The position numbers and the translations under genes are program-made. The notes under the pieces are model-generated. The model ran no database searches, was not told the DNA's origin, and saw nothing but the letters and a program-made list of their open reading frames with translations. A stretch of 64,000 nt of DNA from an uncultured Gammaproteobacteria bacterium (GTDB taxonomy: Bacteria; Pseudomonadota; Gammaproteobacteria; Xanthomonadales; Xanthomonadaceae). Of this stretch, positions 50,767 through 58,367 are shown in pieces (the first letter of the stretch is position 1; each line of letters opens with the position of its first letter). The stretch is from contig CAMPGW010000005.1 in the NCBI GenBank assembly GCA_946885735.1, forward strand, positions 1 through 64,000, written 5' to 3'.

Positions 50767-51057
50767 ATGGAATCGACCTGGCCCGAAATCGTGCAATGGG
50801 ACGTGACCGTCGCCTTGCGCGATGTGTGCATTGAAATGCTCGAATACCATTCCAACGGCCGCGCGGCCGATCCGGACACCGTGCGTCGTTGGCATGAGTG
50901 GATCCACAAGGCCCACCGGGCGCACAACGCGCTGGTCGATACCTGCGAGGACCTGGTGGAAGACGGCGTCACCGACGAGCGCTTGGCGGCGATGAAAACG
51001 GCGCTCACGCACGCGATGGGGCAGGACCAATACTGGGCGCGCGCAGACCGTTGGTAA
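50767..51057 (+). CDS. Small hypothetical acidic/helical protein
   Basis: A 96-residue protein rich in Trp and His (WHEWIHKAHRAHNALVDTC), predicted all-helical, with no family I know. It lies 31 bp before another small gene on the same strand and faces away from 50324-50641. The ribosome site is weak (AGTCGCT upstream). The protein-like composition and operon-like spacing support it. Confidence 0.5.
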   Translation: MESTWPEIVQWDVTVALRDVCIEMLEYHSNGRAADPDTVRRWHEWIHKAHRAHNALVDTCEDLVEDGVTDERLAAMKTALTHAMGQDQYWARADRW

Positions 51058-51088
51058 GGTGGCGGCCTCAATCGACAGGAAGATCGCG

Positions 51089-51367
51089 ATGGCGACCACC
51101 GACGGCTTCGATCCCGCTCCGCTCGCACAGACGATTCGCGGGCTGCAGGACGAATTGACGGCCGCGTCGGTCGCGCTGTGGCGCGTGCTGGCCACCATCG
51201 AACCCGACCTGCTCCACGCCCAGCAGGCGCTGGGCTGGAGCGATTCAGACGTCGCGCATTGGCTGGCCGGCGAAGTCAGCACCACGCTGGAGCCCGTCGA
51301 CTGGAACCGCCAGGTGCAGGCGTGGCTGGGTCAGCTGCGACGCACCGCGCACGGCTTTCCCGGCTGA
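51089..51367 (+). CDS. Small hypothetical protein
   Basis: A 92-residue helical protein beginning MATTDGFDPAPLAQTIRGL, with IEPDLLHAQQALGWSDSDVAHW in the middle. AGGAAG lies 6 bp before ATG 51089. It follows 50767-51057 at 31 bp, so the two may be one transcript. Its 3' end overlaps a convergent candidate gene (51245-51619) by 123 bp; one of the two may be shorter than drawn. Confidence 0.5.
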   Translation: MATTDGFDPAPLAQTIRGLQDELTAASVALWRVLATIEPDLLHAQQALGWSDSDVAHWLAGEVSTTLEPVDWNRQVQAWLGQLRRTAHGFPG

Positions 51368-51619
51368 CGGCACGGCGTCGAGAGGGTGGGGGCGACTCAG
51401 CGCCCGGCGCGCCAAGAAGGCGAGTCCGCTCGCCGAGACCGGCCAGCACCAACCCAGCAGAACGGAGCCCGGGCGAATCTGGTCAACCTCGATGAAGTCG
51501 TGTTGCCCTATGTGCTGCGCGAGACTGATCGTGCGCGCCAAGCGCCGCCGACGGTCGGCCAGCGTCACGATCACGACCGTCCCGAGGGGATACTTGGCAT
51601 TCCATGCCGCAGCGTCCAT
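51245..51619 (-). CDS. Small hypothetical protein, plasmid/ICE type
   Basis: A 124-residue reading frame beginning MDAAAWNAKYPLGTVVIVTL, then TISLAQHIGQHDFIEVDQIRP. That opening (A-W-N..YP-x-GT) is typical of short proteins found on plasmids and integrative elements, with unknown function. The second half overlaps 51089-51367 and is less protein-like. An in-frame ATG at 51628 is an alternative start. It diverges from the SEC-C gene over a 21-bp dyad. Confidence 0.5.
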   Translation of the reverse strand: MDAAAWNAKYPLGTVVIVTLADRRRRLARTISLAQHIGQHDFIEVDQIRPGSVLLGWCWPVSASGLAFLARRALSRPHPLDAVPSAGKAVRGASQLTQPRLHLAVPVDGLQRGADFAGQPMRDV

Positions 51620-51639
51620 GCACCGCATTGTCGCGGATG

Positions 51640-51660
51640 CCGTATCGAAGTTTGATACGG
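51640..51660. promoter_or_regulatory. Inverted repeat CCGTATC-7-GATACGG in a divergent promoter
   Basis: CCGTATC (51640-51646) and GATACGG (51654-51660) flank GAAGTTT. It lies between the divergent genes at 51619 and 51702, so is probably an operator. The half GTTTGATACG resembles TTTCGATACG upstream of the recombinase, suggesting a shared island regulator such as the KfrA-like protein. Confidence 0.55.
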
Positions 51661-51701
51661 TGCCGCGGCACGATCACGCATCACCTTCCGACTGGACCTG
51701 C

Positions 51702-52322
51702 ATGCACATCACCACGCCTTCTCAGATCAGTCCGGCGGTGCACCGTCTGGTGGCCCGGGTCAGCCCCGGCGCCACGCCCGTCTATCTGGACGTGCGCGCC
51801 GAACCCGACGCCGTTGTGAACGAGTGTTTTCCCAACGTCGACGCCAAGATCGCCCGGCACGGTGGACGCATGCTGTGCGGGTGGCAAGTGTGGGAATGGC
51901 CGCATGTGATGATCGAGGCGGAGTTCCACGCCATCTGGGTGTCGCCCGCCGACGAGTGGGTGGAGATCACCCCTAAGCCCGGGGGCGAAGCGCGGATCTT
52001 GTTCGTGCCGGCGCCGGGGCGAACCTATTCGGGCCGGGCCATCGACAACGTGCGCCTGCCGCTACGCGATGACCAGATGATTCGGCACTTCATTCGCGTG
52101 GCCGAATTGAAGACCAAAGTACTCAACCGCGGCGAACGCGCCGAGCAGTACGGGCACGTGTCCGTTCCGGCTCACGAAATCGAGCCGCTGCTGGAGATCC
52201 AGCAAGCCCTGGGTGAAGCGCTGTACGCCAAACGGCGCGATCACGACCCGTGCCCGTGCGGCAGCGGCGGCAAATACAAGCGCTGCCACGGACGGCAATG
52301 GCAGGCGCTGCTGGGCGACTAA
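51702..52322 (+). CDS. SEC-C zinc-motif protein
   Basis: A 206-residue protein whose C-terminus holds the SEC-C motif, DPCPCGSGGKYKRCHG, a CxC-x8-CH zinc site like that at the end of SecA. The rest (VYLDVRAEPDAVVNECFPNV, GWQVWEWPHVMIEAEFHAIW, EWVEITPKPGG) looks like the uncharacterised SEC-C-containing family seen in mobile elements. ATG at 51702 is the start in best agreement with the coding pattern; upstream in-frame codons run through the dyad. Function unknown. Confidence 0.75.
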   Translation: MHITTPSQISPAVHRLVARVSPGATPVYLDVRAEPDAVVNECFPNVDAKIARHGGRMLCGWQVWEWPHVMIEAEFHAIWVSPADEWVEITPKPGGEARILFVPAPGRTYSGRAIDNVRLPLRDDQMIRHFIRVAELKTKVLNRGERAEQYGHVSVPAHEIEPLLEIQQALGEALYAKRRDHDPCPCGSGGKYKRCHGRQWQALLGD

Positions 52323-52342
52323 CCGCAGCTGGGGGTCGGCAC

Positions 52343-52543
52343 CTAGTTCGGTTCGTCGTCGCGACTACCGTCGACGAAGATCACCTCGGAGAATCCGTTC
52401 CCCGGCAGCGTCAACAGCATGCGAAGCTTTACCATCAGCATGCAGCCGGTGTAATCGTCGGTTTCTGACTCCATCCACGCCCAAGCCCTTTGCCCGGTGT
52501 CCAGGGCAACAACGAAGTCAACGCGTCGAAAGTCGTGCGCCAT
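52343..52543 (-). CDS. Small hypothetical protein
   Basis: A 66-residue reading frame (FRRVDFVVALDTGQRAWAW, MLLTLPGNGFSEVIFVDG) with a protein-like composition but no strong ribosome site; a GTG start further upstream is possible. It converges on the SEC-C gene, 20 bp away, and diverges from the right-end tniQ. No family recognised; could be non-coding. Confidence 0.35.
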   Translation of the reverse strand: MAHDFRRVDFVVALDTGQRAWAWMESETDDYTGCMLMVKLRMLLTLPGNGFSEVIFVDGSRDDEPN

Positions 52544-52656
52544 ATTTCGCACAATACGCGCCTGCACCTTGCCTGCAACCGTAACCAAGCGTGACGTGTG
52601 GTGACGACTTTTCCATCGGACGGTCGCGCGCGCATCATGTGGTCTGAAGGTACGTG

Positions 52657-53856
52657 ATGACGACGCTGACTCTGTTTGAAGAGCGGCCGCCAAGCGGGGG
52701 TTACGACGCGCCGCTGGACGACGAGACGTTGACTAGTTGGGTTGCGCGCCATCCGTGGGTAGGCCTGAAGTCAGACGACGCCGAACGCGAATTCGGCGTC
52801 TTAGATATCCGCTTGCCGAAGGCGTCTGTGTTGCTTCGCCGCCGGCTCGCTCAATCGGCACGACCTCCGGCTGCCTGGGTCCTACCGCGCGGGCACCGCT
52901 GGCAGTCCTGTCCACGATGCGTCGCGGAAGACTGGGTGCGCGGGTTGCCATCGCACGAACGGCGGCAGTGGCTTGTGGCATGGCGTACAACTTGTCCTCG
53001 CCACGGTCCGTTGCGCAGCCGAAAGTACGGAGAATTGACGTGGGTCCAGGTCGTGCGTTGGCCGGATTCGGGGCCGAGTACTCTCTCTGCGCGTGACGGC
53101 CTCAAGGGGCCCGTGAGTTTTTCGATCGGTCGCGAGCGCCGTGCGATCTACCTGGAGGGCATCCTCGCTGGTTCGCCCCTAGGGTGGCAGCCCAAGGGCC
53201 TCCGAAAGGGGAGGCTGCAGGTGCTTTATGAAGAGCTGCTCCACGCCTTGGCCCCTTCCTTTATCGGAGCGACTCGGGCGGATTGGGATCCCTGCAGCGC
53301 GTTTCAGACCGCGCCATGTGAAACCCGCCACCTGATCAACACACTGATCGAGGCGATCCTGGCCGTTGAGACCCGGTCGCCCTTGCCGTCGCCGATCAAC
53401 GCGTTTCGAACTCAGGCGCTGGTTCGAGCGGTGGGTTGGAGTGCAGACGCCGTGCGGCGCCATCCCGACGACATTCTGATCGAGTCGGTCCACTGCGCAG
53501 TGTCCGGACTCGGAACCGTTCGGAGCCGATGGCTTGAAGCTGTACACGCCAAGGTCGGCTCGCGGGGCTCGGGGGATGTGGCGCTGCTTAGCGTGAACGA
53601 GGCCCGGGTGCTTGGCCTAGACACGAGTGGCTTAGACGGTCTTTTCGAGCTGACGCGCGTCGGCCGACTCGGGCGGCTGGACAGGCGGCGCGGCCGACTA
53701 CACCAAGTCGCGAATCCGGTGCCGTTGTCCAAGTACGAGTGCGCTGCGCTGAGGCGCATGCCATTGTCGTTGCCGAAATGGGCAACCGGCGGAGACGACG
53801 CCAACGCGCGATTCGGCTTGCCTCGCGCCTGGGAGATTGGTCCGGTAGGGTACTAA
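52657..53856 (+). CDS. tniQ: TniQ-family target-selection protein 3 (right end)
   Basis: A 399-residue TniQ homologue at the far end of the island from tniABQ. The N-terminus has LDDETLTSWVARHPW, the TniQ opening; a zinc finger follows as SCPRCVAEDWVRGLPS and WRTTCPRHGPL. The central and C-terminal parts align with the TniQ at 20463-21839 (for example RRAIYLEGILAG, NTLIEAILAVE, QALVRAVGW), but identity is low. GAAGG lies 6 bp before ATG 52657. No tniA or tniB copy is near, so it is either a relic of a second transposon or a separate targeting protein for this one. GC is lower than in its neighbours. Confidence 0.85.
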   Translation: MTTLTLFEERPPSGGYDAPLDDETLTSWVARHPWVGLKSDDAEREFGVLDIRLPKASVLLRRRLAQSARPPAAWVLPRGHRWQSCPRCVAEDWVRGLPSHERRQWLVAWRTTCPRHGPLRSRKYGELTWVQVVRWPDSGPSTLSARDGLKGPVSFSIGRERRAIYLEGILAGSPLGWQPKGLRKGRLQVLYEELLHALAPSFIGATRADWDPCSAFQTAPCETRHLINTLIEAILAVETRSPLPSPINAFRTQALVRAVGWSADAVRRHPDDILIESVHCAVSGLGTVRSRWLEAVHAKVGSRGSGDVALLSVNEARVLGLDTSGLDGLFELTRVGRLGRLDRRRGRLHQVANPVPLSKYECAALRRMPLSLPKWATGGDDANARFGLPRAWEIGPVGY

Positions 53857-53878
53857 TCTCTTAGAAATCAATCAGTGG

Positions 53879-53890
53879 CGCGAACATCTG
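53879..53890 (+). repeat. Island-edge repeat CGCGAACATCTG, right copy
   Basis: Exact 12-bp copy of 15548-15559, in direct orientation, 22 bp after the right tniQ stop. Its downstream extension CGAACATCTGCG also matches 15673-15684. A degenerate copy, TTTGGCCAAGAACTAA, follows at 53893. Confidence 0.5.
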
Positions 53891-53916
53891 CGTTTGGCCA
53901 AGAACTAAAAAACCTG

Positions 53917-53947
53917 ACTGTCGGGCCGCGGCCCGTACCACGACAGT
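53917..53947. repeat. Nested inverted repeat at the right island edge
   Basis: ACTGTCG (53917-53923) and CGACAGT (53941-53947) enclose an overlapping 14-bp palindrome, CGGGCCGCGGCCCG (53922-53935). It lies between the last island gene and the end of deoB. It may be a terminator for tniQ or deoB, though no T run follows, or part of the transposon end (TGTCG is a Tn402-like terminus). Confidence 0.45.
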
Positions 53948-54005
53948 ATTACATAAGATACATTATGCGAAGTATTGACTTGGTGCCCAGCAGGTCCCCA
54001 ACGCC

Positions 54006-55211
54006 TCAGCCAGCCAGGAAAGTTCTTCCGTTCCCTGTCGCCCGAATCCCCAGGTGCGCCGCCAGCGTGGCGCCGATGTCGCCGAAACCATCCCGGATGC
54101 CGATGCAGCCCGCAGGCACGGCGGCGCCCCAGGCCAGCACCGGGATCAGTTCGCGGGTGTGATCCGAACCGGCCCAGCTCGGGTCGCATCCATGGTCCGC
54201 GCTGAAGACCACCAGGTCATCCGGGCACAGCGCATCGAACAGTTCCGGCAACCGCCGGTCGAAGGCTTCCAGCGCCGCGCCGTAACCCAGCGCATCGCGC
54301 CGGTGCCCGAATTCGGTGTCGAAATCCACGAAGTTGGTCGCAACCAGGCTTCCGTCCGGCGCCCGCGCGAGCGCCGCGAGGGTCGCGTCGAACAAGGCCA
54401 TGTTGCCGTGCGCCGGGATAGCGCGGCCGACGCCGCGGTGCGCGAATATGTCGTCGATCTTGCCGATGGCGATCACGTCCCTGCCCGCCTCCCTGGCGTG
54501 GTCGAGCAAGGTCGGGCCCGGCGGCGGCAGCGAGTAGTCGTGGCGGTTGCCCGTGCGGGTGAACGGCCCTCCGGGCGGCCCGATGAAGGGCCGGGCAATG
54601 ACCCGCCCGATGTTCCAGGGTTCCAGCAGCCGTCGCGCCAGTGCGCAGAGCGCGTACAGGCGCTCGAGCCCGAAACGCTCCTCGTGCGCGGCGATCTGGA
54701 ACACCGAATCGCCGGAGGTGTAGACGATCGGGCAACCGCTGCGAAGGTGCTCATCGCCGAGCCGCTGCAGGATCTGCGTGCCCGAGGCGTGGCAGTTGCC
54801 GAGCACGCCAGGCAGGCCGCCTTCCGCGACCAGCGCGTCGAGCAAGGCCTGCGGGAAACTGTCCTCGCGCCGCGTGAACAGGCCGAAGGGCGCCTGCATC
54901 GTCACGCCCATCGATTCCCAATGACCGGAAGGCGTGTCCTTGCCCGGCGAACGTTCGCGGGCGCAACCCCAGGCGCCTTCGGGCGCGGCCGAGTGTTCGA
55001 AGCCGGCGGCCGCGCGGCCCTGCGCGAGCGCATGCGCCTGCGGCAAACCCAAACACGAGAAATTCGGTAGCTGCAAAGGCCCGCGTGAAGCCCTGGCGCA
55101 AGCCTGCGCGACGTGGCCGAAGGTGTCGGCCCCTTCGTCGCCGAATTGCGCGGCATCGGGCGCCGCGCCGAGGCCGAGCGAATCGAGCACGAGCCAGATC
55201 GCGCGGCTCAT
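54006..55211 (-). CDS. deoB: Phosphopentomutase
   Basis: A 401-residue metalloenzyme of the alkaline-phosphatase superfamily that converts deoxyribose-1-phosphate to the 5-phosphate (and ribose likewise). Marks are the metal-binding LVLDSLGLGAAPDA at the start, GKDTPSGHWE with the phosphorylated Thr, FVDFDTEFGHRRD and VVFSADHGCDPSW. It overlaps deoA by ATGA and is last in deoC-deoA-deoB. The island begins 60 bp beyond its stop. Confidence 0.96.
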   Translation of the reverse strand: MSRAIWLVLDSLGLGAAPDAAQFGDEGADTFGHVAQACARASRGPLQLPNFSCLGLPQAHALAQGRAAAGFEHSAAPEGAWGCARERSPGKDTPSGHWESMGVTMQAPFGLFTRREDSFPQALLDALVAEGGLPGVLGNCHASGTQILQRLGDEHLRSGCPIVYTSGDSVFQIAAHEERFGLERLYALCALARRLLEPWNIGRVIARPFIGPPGGPFTRTGNRHDYSLPPPGPTLLDHAREAGRDVIAIGKIDDIFAHRGVGRAIPAHGNMALFDATLAALARAPDGSLVATNFVDFDTEFGHRRDALGYGAALEAFDRRLPELFDALCPDDLVVFSADHGCDPSWAGSDHTRELIPVLAWGAAVPAGCIGIRDGFGDIGATLAAHLGIRATGNGRTFLAG

Positions 55212-56542
55212 TCGCGTGCGCCCTTCGGTTCGTGCCAGGAATACAGGGAGGCAATCGCGGGCGCCTGCGTTCCGATGTGCATCGCTCGCTGCACGGCTTC
55301 CACCGCACGACGCGCTTCCACTTCGCCCGGCGCGTGCACGATGGCCAGCGGCTGGCCGGCTTCAACCGATTCGCCGAGCGCCACCACACTCGACAGGCCG
55401 ACGGCCGGATCCACCTCGTCCTGCGGGCGATGGCGGCCGCCGCCGAGGTCCACGACCGCCCCGCCGATGCGGCGCACGTCCACCGCCGTGATGACGCCCG
55501 TGGCCGGCGCCGGGACCGCGCGCAGCACGGGCGCCTTCGAAAGGTGCAGGTCGGGCCGCTCGAGCAGGTTGCGTGGTCCGCCGAGCGCCGCCACCATGCG
55601 GCCGAATCGTTCCGCGGCCTCGCCCTGCTCGAGCGCCCGCTGCAGCTTCGCCCGCGCCTCGGTTTCGTCCGCGGCCAGCCCGCCCATTACCAGCAAGGCG
55701 GCCGACTGCGCCATCGCCAGCTCCAGCAGTCGCGCATCGCCGCCGCGTCCGCACAACAGGTCCAGCACGGCGCGGACTTCGATCGCATTGCCCGCATCGC
55801 GTCCCAGCACCTGGTCCATGTCGCTGAGCATCGCGCGCATGCGCAGGCCGCTGTTGCCGGCCACCGCGAGCATGCGTTCGGCGAGCTGCAAGGCGGCGCC
55901 GATGGAAGGCGTCTGCGCCCCGTTGCCGATCTTGATGTCCATCACCAGCGCCTCGGCGCCGCCGGCCAGCTTCTTGGACAGGATCGAGGCGACGATCAGG
56001 GGCAATACGTCCACCGTCGCGGTGACGTCGCGCACGGCGTAGAGCGTGCGATCCGCCGGCACGAGGTCCTCGCTTTGCCCGACGATCGCACAGCCGATCT
56101 CGCGAACCACCTGTCGCAGCCGCTCGGGCGACGGGAACACGTCGTAGCCATGCAGGGACTGCAGCTTGTCGAGCGTGCCGCCGGTGTGGCCGAGCCCCCG
56201 GCCGGAAATCATCGGCACGAAGCCGCCGCAGGCCGCCACCAGCGGCGCCAGCAGCAGGCTGACGGCGTCGCCGACGCCGCCCGTGGAATGCTTGTCGAGG
56301 GCCGGGCCCGGCAGGTCGTGCCAGCGCAGCCGGCGTCCGGAATCGCGCAGGGCGAGCGTGAAGCGACGGCACTCCTCCTCGCCCATGCCCTGCCACGCAA
56401 CGGCCATCGCGAAGGCGCCGACCTGGCCTTCGCTCCAGCGCCCGCTGGCGATGCCCTGGGCGATTTCCGCCAATTGGGAAGCGTCGTACTCCCTGCCCTC
56501 GCGCTTGTGCCGCAACAAGGCAGCGGCGGCCGAGTCACTCAT
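55208..56542 (-). CDS. deoA: Thymidine phosphorylase
   Basis: A 444-residue phosphorylase that splits thymidine to thymine and deoxyribose-1-phosphate. LDKHSTGGVGDAVSLLLAP with MISGRGLGHTGGTLDKL is the family signature for phosphate and pyrimidine binding; a C-terminal domain follows. ATG at 56542 overlaps the deoC stop by 4 bp; upstream in-frame sequence lies within deoC. Middle gene of the deo operon. Confidence 0.96.
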   Translation of the reverse strand: MSDSAAAALLRHKREGREYDASQLAEIAQGIASGRWSEGQVGAFAMAVAWQGMGEEECRRFTLALRDSGRRLRWHDLPGPALDKHSTGGVGDAVSLLLAPLVAACGGFVPMISGRGLGHTGGTLDKLQSLHGYDVFPSPERLRQVVREIGCAIVGQSEDLVPADRTLYAVRDVTATVDVLPLIVASILSKKLAGGAEALVMDIKIGNGAQTPSIGAALQLAERMLAVAGNSGLRMRAMLSDMDQVLGRDAGNAIEVRAVLDLLCGRGGDARLLELAMAQSAALLVMGGLAADETEARAKLQRALEQGEAAERFGRMVAALGGPRNLLERPDLHLSKAPVLRAVPAPATGVITAVDVRRIGGAVVDLGGGRHRPQDEVDPAVGLSSVVALGESVEAGQPLAIVHAPGEVEARRAVEAVQRAMHIGTQAPAIASLYSWHEPKGARE

Positions 56543-57288
56543 GCATCGGCTCCGAGCGCGGCACGCAATTCCGTGAACAAGGCGCTGGCGCCGATGCGGA
56601 AGTGCGCCGGACCGATCCAGTCCGCGCCCATGCGCGATTCGACCAGCGCGAGGTAGGCGCTGGCGTCTTCCAGCGAGCGTATTCCACCGGCTACCTTCAG
56701 CCCACATCGCCCGCCTGCCTCGGAGATCGCAGTGAGCATCTCGCCGGCGGCCTCGAGGGTCGCGTTCACCGCCACCTTGCCGGTCGAGGTCTTGAGGAAA
56801 TCCACGCCGGCGTCGAGCCCGATCCGGCTGGCGACGCCGATGAGCTCGACGCCGCGCAGCTCACCCGTTTCCAAAATCAACTTCAGGCAGACCCGATCGC
56901 CGCAGGCGTCCCGGCATGCGCGCACCGCGGCTTCCGCGTCGTCGACCCGACCGGCAAGCAGGGCTCGCCAGGGCAGCACCATGTCGACTTCGTCCGCGCC
57001 GGCGGCGATCGCGCGCCGCGTTTCGCGGGCGACGCGCGCGGCATCGTCTCCACCGTCGGGAAAGTTCACGACCGTGGCGATGCGGACCCCGCTGCCGACG
57101 AGTGCCCGCGACGCGCCGGTGACATGCTCGGGATACACGCAGACCGCTGCCGGACGCGGATCGATCCGCAACGCCGACTCGCACAGGCGGTCGATGCCGG
57201 CGGGTGTGTCGTCCTCGCCCAGGCTGGTCAGGTCGAGCAGCGGCAGCAGGCGCAGGGCCAGGCGGCGGTGGGCGGCGGAAGCGCTCAA
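56539..57288 (-). CDS. deoC: Deoxyribose-phosphate aldolase
   Basis: A 249-residue class I aldolase splitting deoxyribose-5-phosphate to acetaldehyde and glyceraldehyde-3-phosphate. The Schiff-base Lys lies in FLKTSTGKVAVNAT and the second Lys in CGLKVAGGIRS; EVDMVLPW marks the barrel. The start is TTG at 57288 with GGGATGA upstream; no better ATG is in frame. First gene of deoC-deoA-deoB, which together degrade deoxynucleosides; no deoR is in view. Confidence 0.95.
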   Translation of the reverse strand: MSASAAHRRLALRLLPLLDLTSLGEDDTPAGIDRLCESALRIDPRPAAVCVYPEHVTGASRALVGSGVRIATVVNFPDGGDDAARVARETRRAIAAGADEVDMVLPWRALLAGRVDDAEAAVRACRDACGDRVCLKLILETGELRGVELIGVASRIGLDAGVDFLKTSTGKVAVNATLEAAGEMLTAISEAGGRCGLKVAGGIRSLEDASAYLALVESRMGADWIGPAHFRIGASALFTELRAALGADA

Positions 57289-57357
57289 GCTTCATCCCGG
57301 ATTCGGCGTGGGGCGAGCATTGTAATCGCCCCCTGAGGCCCGCCGCAGGAAACGGCC

Positions 57358-57387
57358 GGTCGGCGGGGGCACCGGATGCCGCCGACC
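57358..57387. other. Hairpin upstream of the lipoprotein gene
   Basis: GGTCGGCGG and CCGCCGACC are exact 9-bp arms around 12 bp in the deoC/lipoprotein divergent region. With no T run it is more likely an operator or leader structure than a terminator. Confidence 0.4.
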
Positions 57388-57446
57388 TCGGTTGGCATGC
57401 ATCTTGCGACGAGAAACCGACTCACCCACCACGCAAGGACGCCAGC

Positions 57447-57899
57447 ATGAACAAATCCACGTTGCACAAAGCCGCGCTGCCCCTCGCCTTCGCCGTGGCC
57501 TTCGGCCTGGGCGCGTGTTCGCAGAACGCCTCCGACCAGCCGGAGAACGCCACTGCCGATGCGCCCAGCACCGCCACTCCGTCGGACACCACCGCGGACA
57601 TCAGCTCGCCGTCGGCGAATGACTCGGCGAACGCCACTGCCACCGGCAGCCCGACCGATCCGTACGCCACGACGGACATGGGAACCACCGGCGACAGCGC
57701 CCTTGGTGACACCGCCTCCGGAGTCTCGGGCTCCGACACGTCCGCGATGGGCGGCACGTCCACCGGCAGCAATGTCTACAACGCCAACCTGCAGGAGGAA
57801 CTGCAACGCTGCGACCAGCTGAGCGGGGCCGAACGCGACACCTGCCGTACCGATGCGCAGAACCGTTACGAGCAGAGCGGCACGCCGACCCAGCCGTGA
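57447..57899 (+). CDS. Low-complexity outer-membrane lipoprotein, unknown function
   Basis: A 150-residue protein with a lipoprotein signal (ALPLAFAVAFGLGACSQN). Most of the mature part is Ser/Thr/Ala/Asp-rich low complexity, probably disordered and periplasmic; the last 35 residues (LQEELQRCDQLSGAERDTC) hold a Cys pair in a short helical segment. Similar tails occur in small stress-linked lipoproteins, but I cannot name a family. ATG 57447 has AAGGA upstream. It diverges from deoC. Confidence 0.75.
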   Translation: MNKSTLHKAALPLAFAVAFGLGACSQNASDQPENATADAPSTATPSDTTADISSPSANDSANATATGSPTDPYATTDMGTTGDSALGDTASGVSGSDTSAMGGTSTGSNVYNANLQEELQRCDQLSGAERDTCRTDAQNRYEQSGTPTQP

Positions 57900-57907
57900 C
57901 GCCCGCG

Positions 57908-57934
57908 GGCGGGCAGCCAGCCCGGCTGCCCGCC
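57908..57934. terminator. Convergent terminator hairpin
   Basis: GGCGGGCAGCC and GGCTGCCCGCC form a perfect 11-bp GC stem with loop AGCCC between the lipoprotein stop and the convergent GNAT stop. It lacks a long T run (TACTATTT follows) but the position supports bidirectional termination. Confidence 0.65.
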
Positions 57935-57936
57935 TA

Positions 57937-58230
57937 CTATTTGTAGTGCTTCAGGTGGCGGGTTTCAGGATGCTTGAGCATGTAGGCATTGGCATAGGAG
58001 CATGCCGGCACCACTGTCCAGCCTGAAGCTTCGGCATGGGCGAGCGCCGCCTTCATCAAGCCTGCGGCGATGCCGCGGCCACCGATCTCCGGGGGCACGC
58101 CGGTGTGGGTGATGTGCATGACGGTGCCGTCGAGTCGATAGTTGAGTTCGGCCTGGTGGCCCTCGACTTCCGTGCTGAAGCGACGCGCGGCGTCGTCGTG
58201 GTTGATCGCCAGATCATTGTTGGAATCCAT
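57937..58230 (-). CDS. Small GNAT-family N-acetyltransferase (YjdJ type)
   Basis: A 97-residue minimal acetyltransferase. The acetyl-CoA loop reads GGRGIAAGLMKAAL, and VPACSYANAYMLKHPE is typical of the short YjdJ/GNAT_3 group, which acts on unknown small molecules or proteins. The family usually lacks more domains, as here. ATG at 58230. It converges on the lipoprotein gene at a hairpin terminator. Confidence 0.85.
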   Translation of the reverse strand: MDSNNDLAINHDDAARRFSTEVEGHQAELNYRLDGTVMHITHTGVPPEIGGRGIAAGLMKAALAHAEASGWTVVPACSYANAYMLKHPETRHLKHYK

Positions 58231-58367
58231 CGAAGGGCCTCTCGCATTGCAGTGGTTCCAGCGTAGCGCGCGCGCTGGGCCAGCGGATGAACGGCGCGCG
58301 TCGCAGGGTCGCGACGCAAGCGGACGACTTGCATCCGGCGTGCCGGATTGCCGATAGTAGCGGCCAT

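Larger units (their letters stand above)
15541..53947. mobile_element. Tn402/Tn5053-like (Tn7-related) genomic island with metal-resistance and antiphage cargo
   Basis: Bounds are approximate. The left edge holds tniA, tniB and two tniQ-type genes plus outward-facing unknown DNA; the right edge holds a third tniQ-type gene. Flanking genes on both sides are ordinary chromosomal genes. CGAACATCTG occurs at 15550, 15673 and 53881 and nowhere else that I noticed. No tnsA is present, so transposition would be Tn402-like and form cointegrates, which the TnpS/TnpT-like pair at 47.4-49.5 kb could resolve. I could not find a convincing terminal inverted repeat or 5-bp target duplication, so exact ends are unresolved and nested elements are possible. 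Confidence 0.7.

Noticed and set aside
15487..54005. Phage-type integration with tRNA att sites
   Set aside because: No tRNA gene is at either edge and the tyrosine recombinase lies 5.5 kb inside the right end, beside its own dyad.
57292..57295. ATG just upstream of deoC as its start
   Set aside because: It is out of frame with deoC; the in-frame TTG at 57288 is used instead.
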